A program made the translations under genes and the position numbers. From Thermus aquaticus (lineage in GTDB: Bacteria; Deinococcota; Deinococci; Deinococcales; Thermaceae): a stretch of 55,447 bases of DNA. Positions 52,536 through 55,447 of the stretch are shown here, one piece after another. The number at the start of each line of letters is the position of its first letter. Positions within the stretch are counted from its first letter, which is position 1. The stretch lies in assembly GCF_001280255.1 (NCBI RefSeq), contig NZ_LHCI01000106.1, positions 743,868 through 799,314 of the forward strand, written 5' to 3'. The notes below the pieces were generated by a model. That model was not told the origin of the DNA. It did no database searches and saw nothing but the letters and a program-made list of their open reading frames with translations.

Positions 52536-53003
52536 ATGCGCAGAAGAAGAGCAGAAGTACGCCAGCTCCAGCCCGACCTGGTCTACGGGGATGTGGTGGT
52601 CTCGGCCTTCATCAACAAGATCATGCGGGACGGCAAGAAGAACCTGGCCGCCCGCATCTTCTACGAGGCCTGCCGCATCTTCCAGGAGAAGACCGGTCAG
52701 GAGCCCCTCAAGGTCTTCAAGCAGGCGGTGGAGAACGTGAAGCCTCGGATGGAGGTCCGCTCCCGCCGCGTGGGTGGGGCCAACTACCAGGTGCCCATAG
52801 AGGTCTCCCCCCGCAGGCAGCAGTCCCTGGCCCTCCGCTGGCTGGTCCAGGCGGCCAACGCCCGCTCCGAGCGCGGGGCGGCGGTGCGCATCGCCCACGA
52901 GCTCATGGACGCCGCCGAGGGCAAGGGCGGGGCGGTGAAGAAGAAGGAGGACGTGGAGCGCATGGCCGAGGCCAACCGCGCCTACGCCCACTACCGGTGG
53001 TAA
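52536..53003 (+). CDS. rpsG: 30S ribosomal protein S7
   Basis: A 155-residue S7 with [35 protein letters not shown] and the [16 protein letters not shown] beta-hairpin. It nucleates the 30S head on 16S rRNA and, in E. coli, represses its own operon. It follows rpsL by 7 nt with AGGTGAGGT as Shine-Dalgarno. Confidence 0.98.
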   Translation: MRRRRAEVRQLQPDLVYGDVVVSAFINKIMRDGKKNLAARIFYEACRIFQEKTGQEPLKVFKQAVENVKPRMEVRSRRVGGANYQVPIEVSPRRQQSLALRWLVQAANARSERGAAVRIAHELMDAAEGKGGAVKKKEDVERMAEANRAYAHYRW

Positions 53004-53006
53004 ACC

Positions 53007-55082
<2,076 letters not shown>

Positions 55083-55092
55083 GAAGGCTTTG

Positions 55093-55117
55093 GGGGTGGG
55101 TCTCCTGGGCCCACCCC
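55093..55117 (+). other. Hairpin between fusA and tuf
   Basis: GGGGTGGG (55093-55100) pairs with CCCACCCC (55110-55117), loop TCTCCTGGG. No T-run follows, so it may be a processing or partial termination site that adjusts tuf relative to fusA. AAGGAG lies 7 nt before the tuf ATG. Confidence 0.5.
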
Positions 55118-55142
55118 ACGCTTTGCGGAAAGGAGAGCGAAG

Positions 55143-55447
55143 ATGGCGAAGGGCGAGTTTATCCGGACGAAGCCCCACGTGAACGTGGGGACGATTGGGC
55201 ACGTGGACCACGGGAAGACGACGTTGACGGCGGCCTTGACCTATGTGGCGGCGGCGGAGAACCCGAATGTGGAGGTGAAGGACTACGGGGACATTGACAA
55301 GGCGCCGGAGGAGCGGGCGCGGGGGATCACGATTAACACGGCGCACGTGGAGTACGAGACGGCGAAGCGGCACTATTCCCACGTGGACTGCCCGGGGCAC
55401 GCCGACTACATCAAGAACATGATCACCGGGGCGGCGCAGATGGACGG
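55143..55447 (+). CDS. tuf: Elongation factor Tu, N-terminal part (cut by window end)
   Basis: The first 101 residues of EF-Tu: [27 protein letters not shown] (G1), [14 protein letters not shown] (G2) and [14 protein letters not shown] (G3). The frame runs off the right edge. Its codon choice differs sharply from fusA: mostly ACG and GCG rather than ACC and GCC for about the first 80 codons, after which it becomes ordinary. As the fourth gene of the str operon it corresponds to tufA. Confidence 0.98.
   Translation, partial: MAKGEFIRTKPHVNVGTIGHVDHGKTTLTAALTYVAAAENPNVEVKDYGDIDKAPEERARGITINTAHVEYETAKRHYSHVDCPGHADYIKNMITGAAQMD

Overview
The window is a chromosomal segment from a Thermus species. 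The evidence is very high GC with strong third-position G/C bias, RpoB and RpoC of exactly Thermus length (1119 and 1524 aa), RecA, S12 and EF-G close to remembered T. thermophilus sequences, and many leaderless genes whose -10 box (TANNNT) lies 6-9 nt before the start codon. It differs from T. thermophilus at scattered positions, so a sister species is likely; the species cannot be named from the sequence alone.

Layout. 1-390: lower-GC edge with the tail of an unrecognised gene. 390-4731: a P-loop ATPase, an enolase-superfamily enzyme, a HAD phosphatase, an MFS transporter and ygfZ. 4704-11363: a tightly packed housekeeping run on the + strand, cinA-thpR-recA-rny-mreB-fabZ-S4 protein. 11364-19538: rpoB-rpoC with its own promoter and a two-hairpin leader. 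19558-24066: class II aldolase, a small protein, a Ser-less alpha/beta hydrolase, then a TPP riboswitch controlling thiB-thiP, whose junctions carry palindromic repeat elements. 24155-27376 (- strand): mutM, DCC protein, thioesterase, pterin dehydratase, initiator tRNA and a GlcD-like oxidase. 27377-31310 is a decayed zone: two intact MFS genes, a truncated one, and two remnants of the same beta-propeller sugar-dehydrogenase-like gene. 31323-38050: regulator, aldo/keto reductase, CDGSH protein, AbrB-like membrane protein, penicillin acylase and a LonC-type protease. 38119-43022: a glycogen operon (glgC ... glgA) with unusual passengers. 42918-46732 (- strand): polyprenyl synthase, two small or unknown genes, ispH and dus. 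46750-48535: eamA and moaA, convergent. 48562-50030: an internally deleted IS1634-like element abutting a broken gene. 50218-51905: a 3D-domain protein, an FtsX-like permease and tRNA-Thr. 51958 to the end: the str operon rpsL-rpsG-fusA-tuf, with tuf cut by the window edge.

How the parts work together. Two core expression operons (rpoBC and str) each have a recognisable promoter and a structured leader. glgC and glgA supply ADP-glucose and glycogen. thiB-thiP imports thiamine and is shut off by TPP through an SD-masking hairpin. ispH and the polyprenyl synthase belong to isoprenoid synthesis. I found no CRISPR array, prophage or obvious new defence system. The most promising leads are the TPP riboswitch's duplicated P1 strand, the palindromic repeats beside thiB-thiP, the rpoBC leader hairpins, the overlapping divergent leaderless promoters at 46732/46750, and the SagB-like enzyme and orphan regulator inside the glycogen operon.
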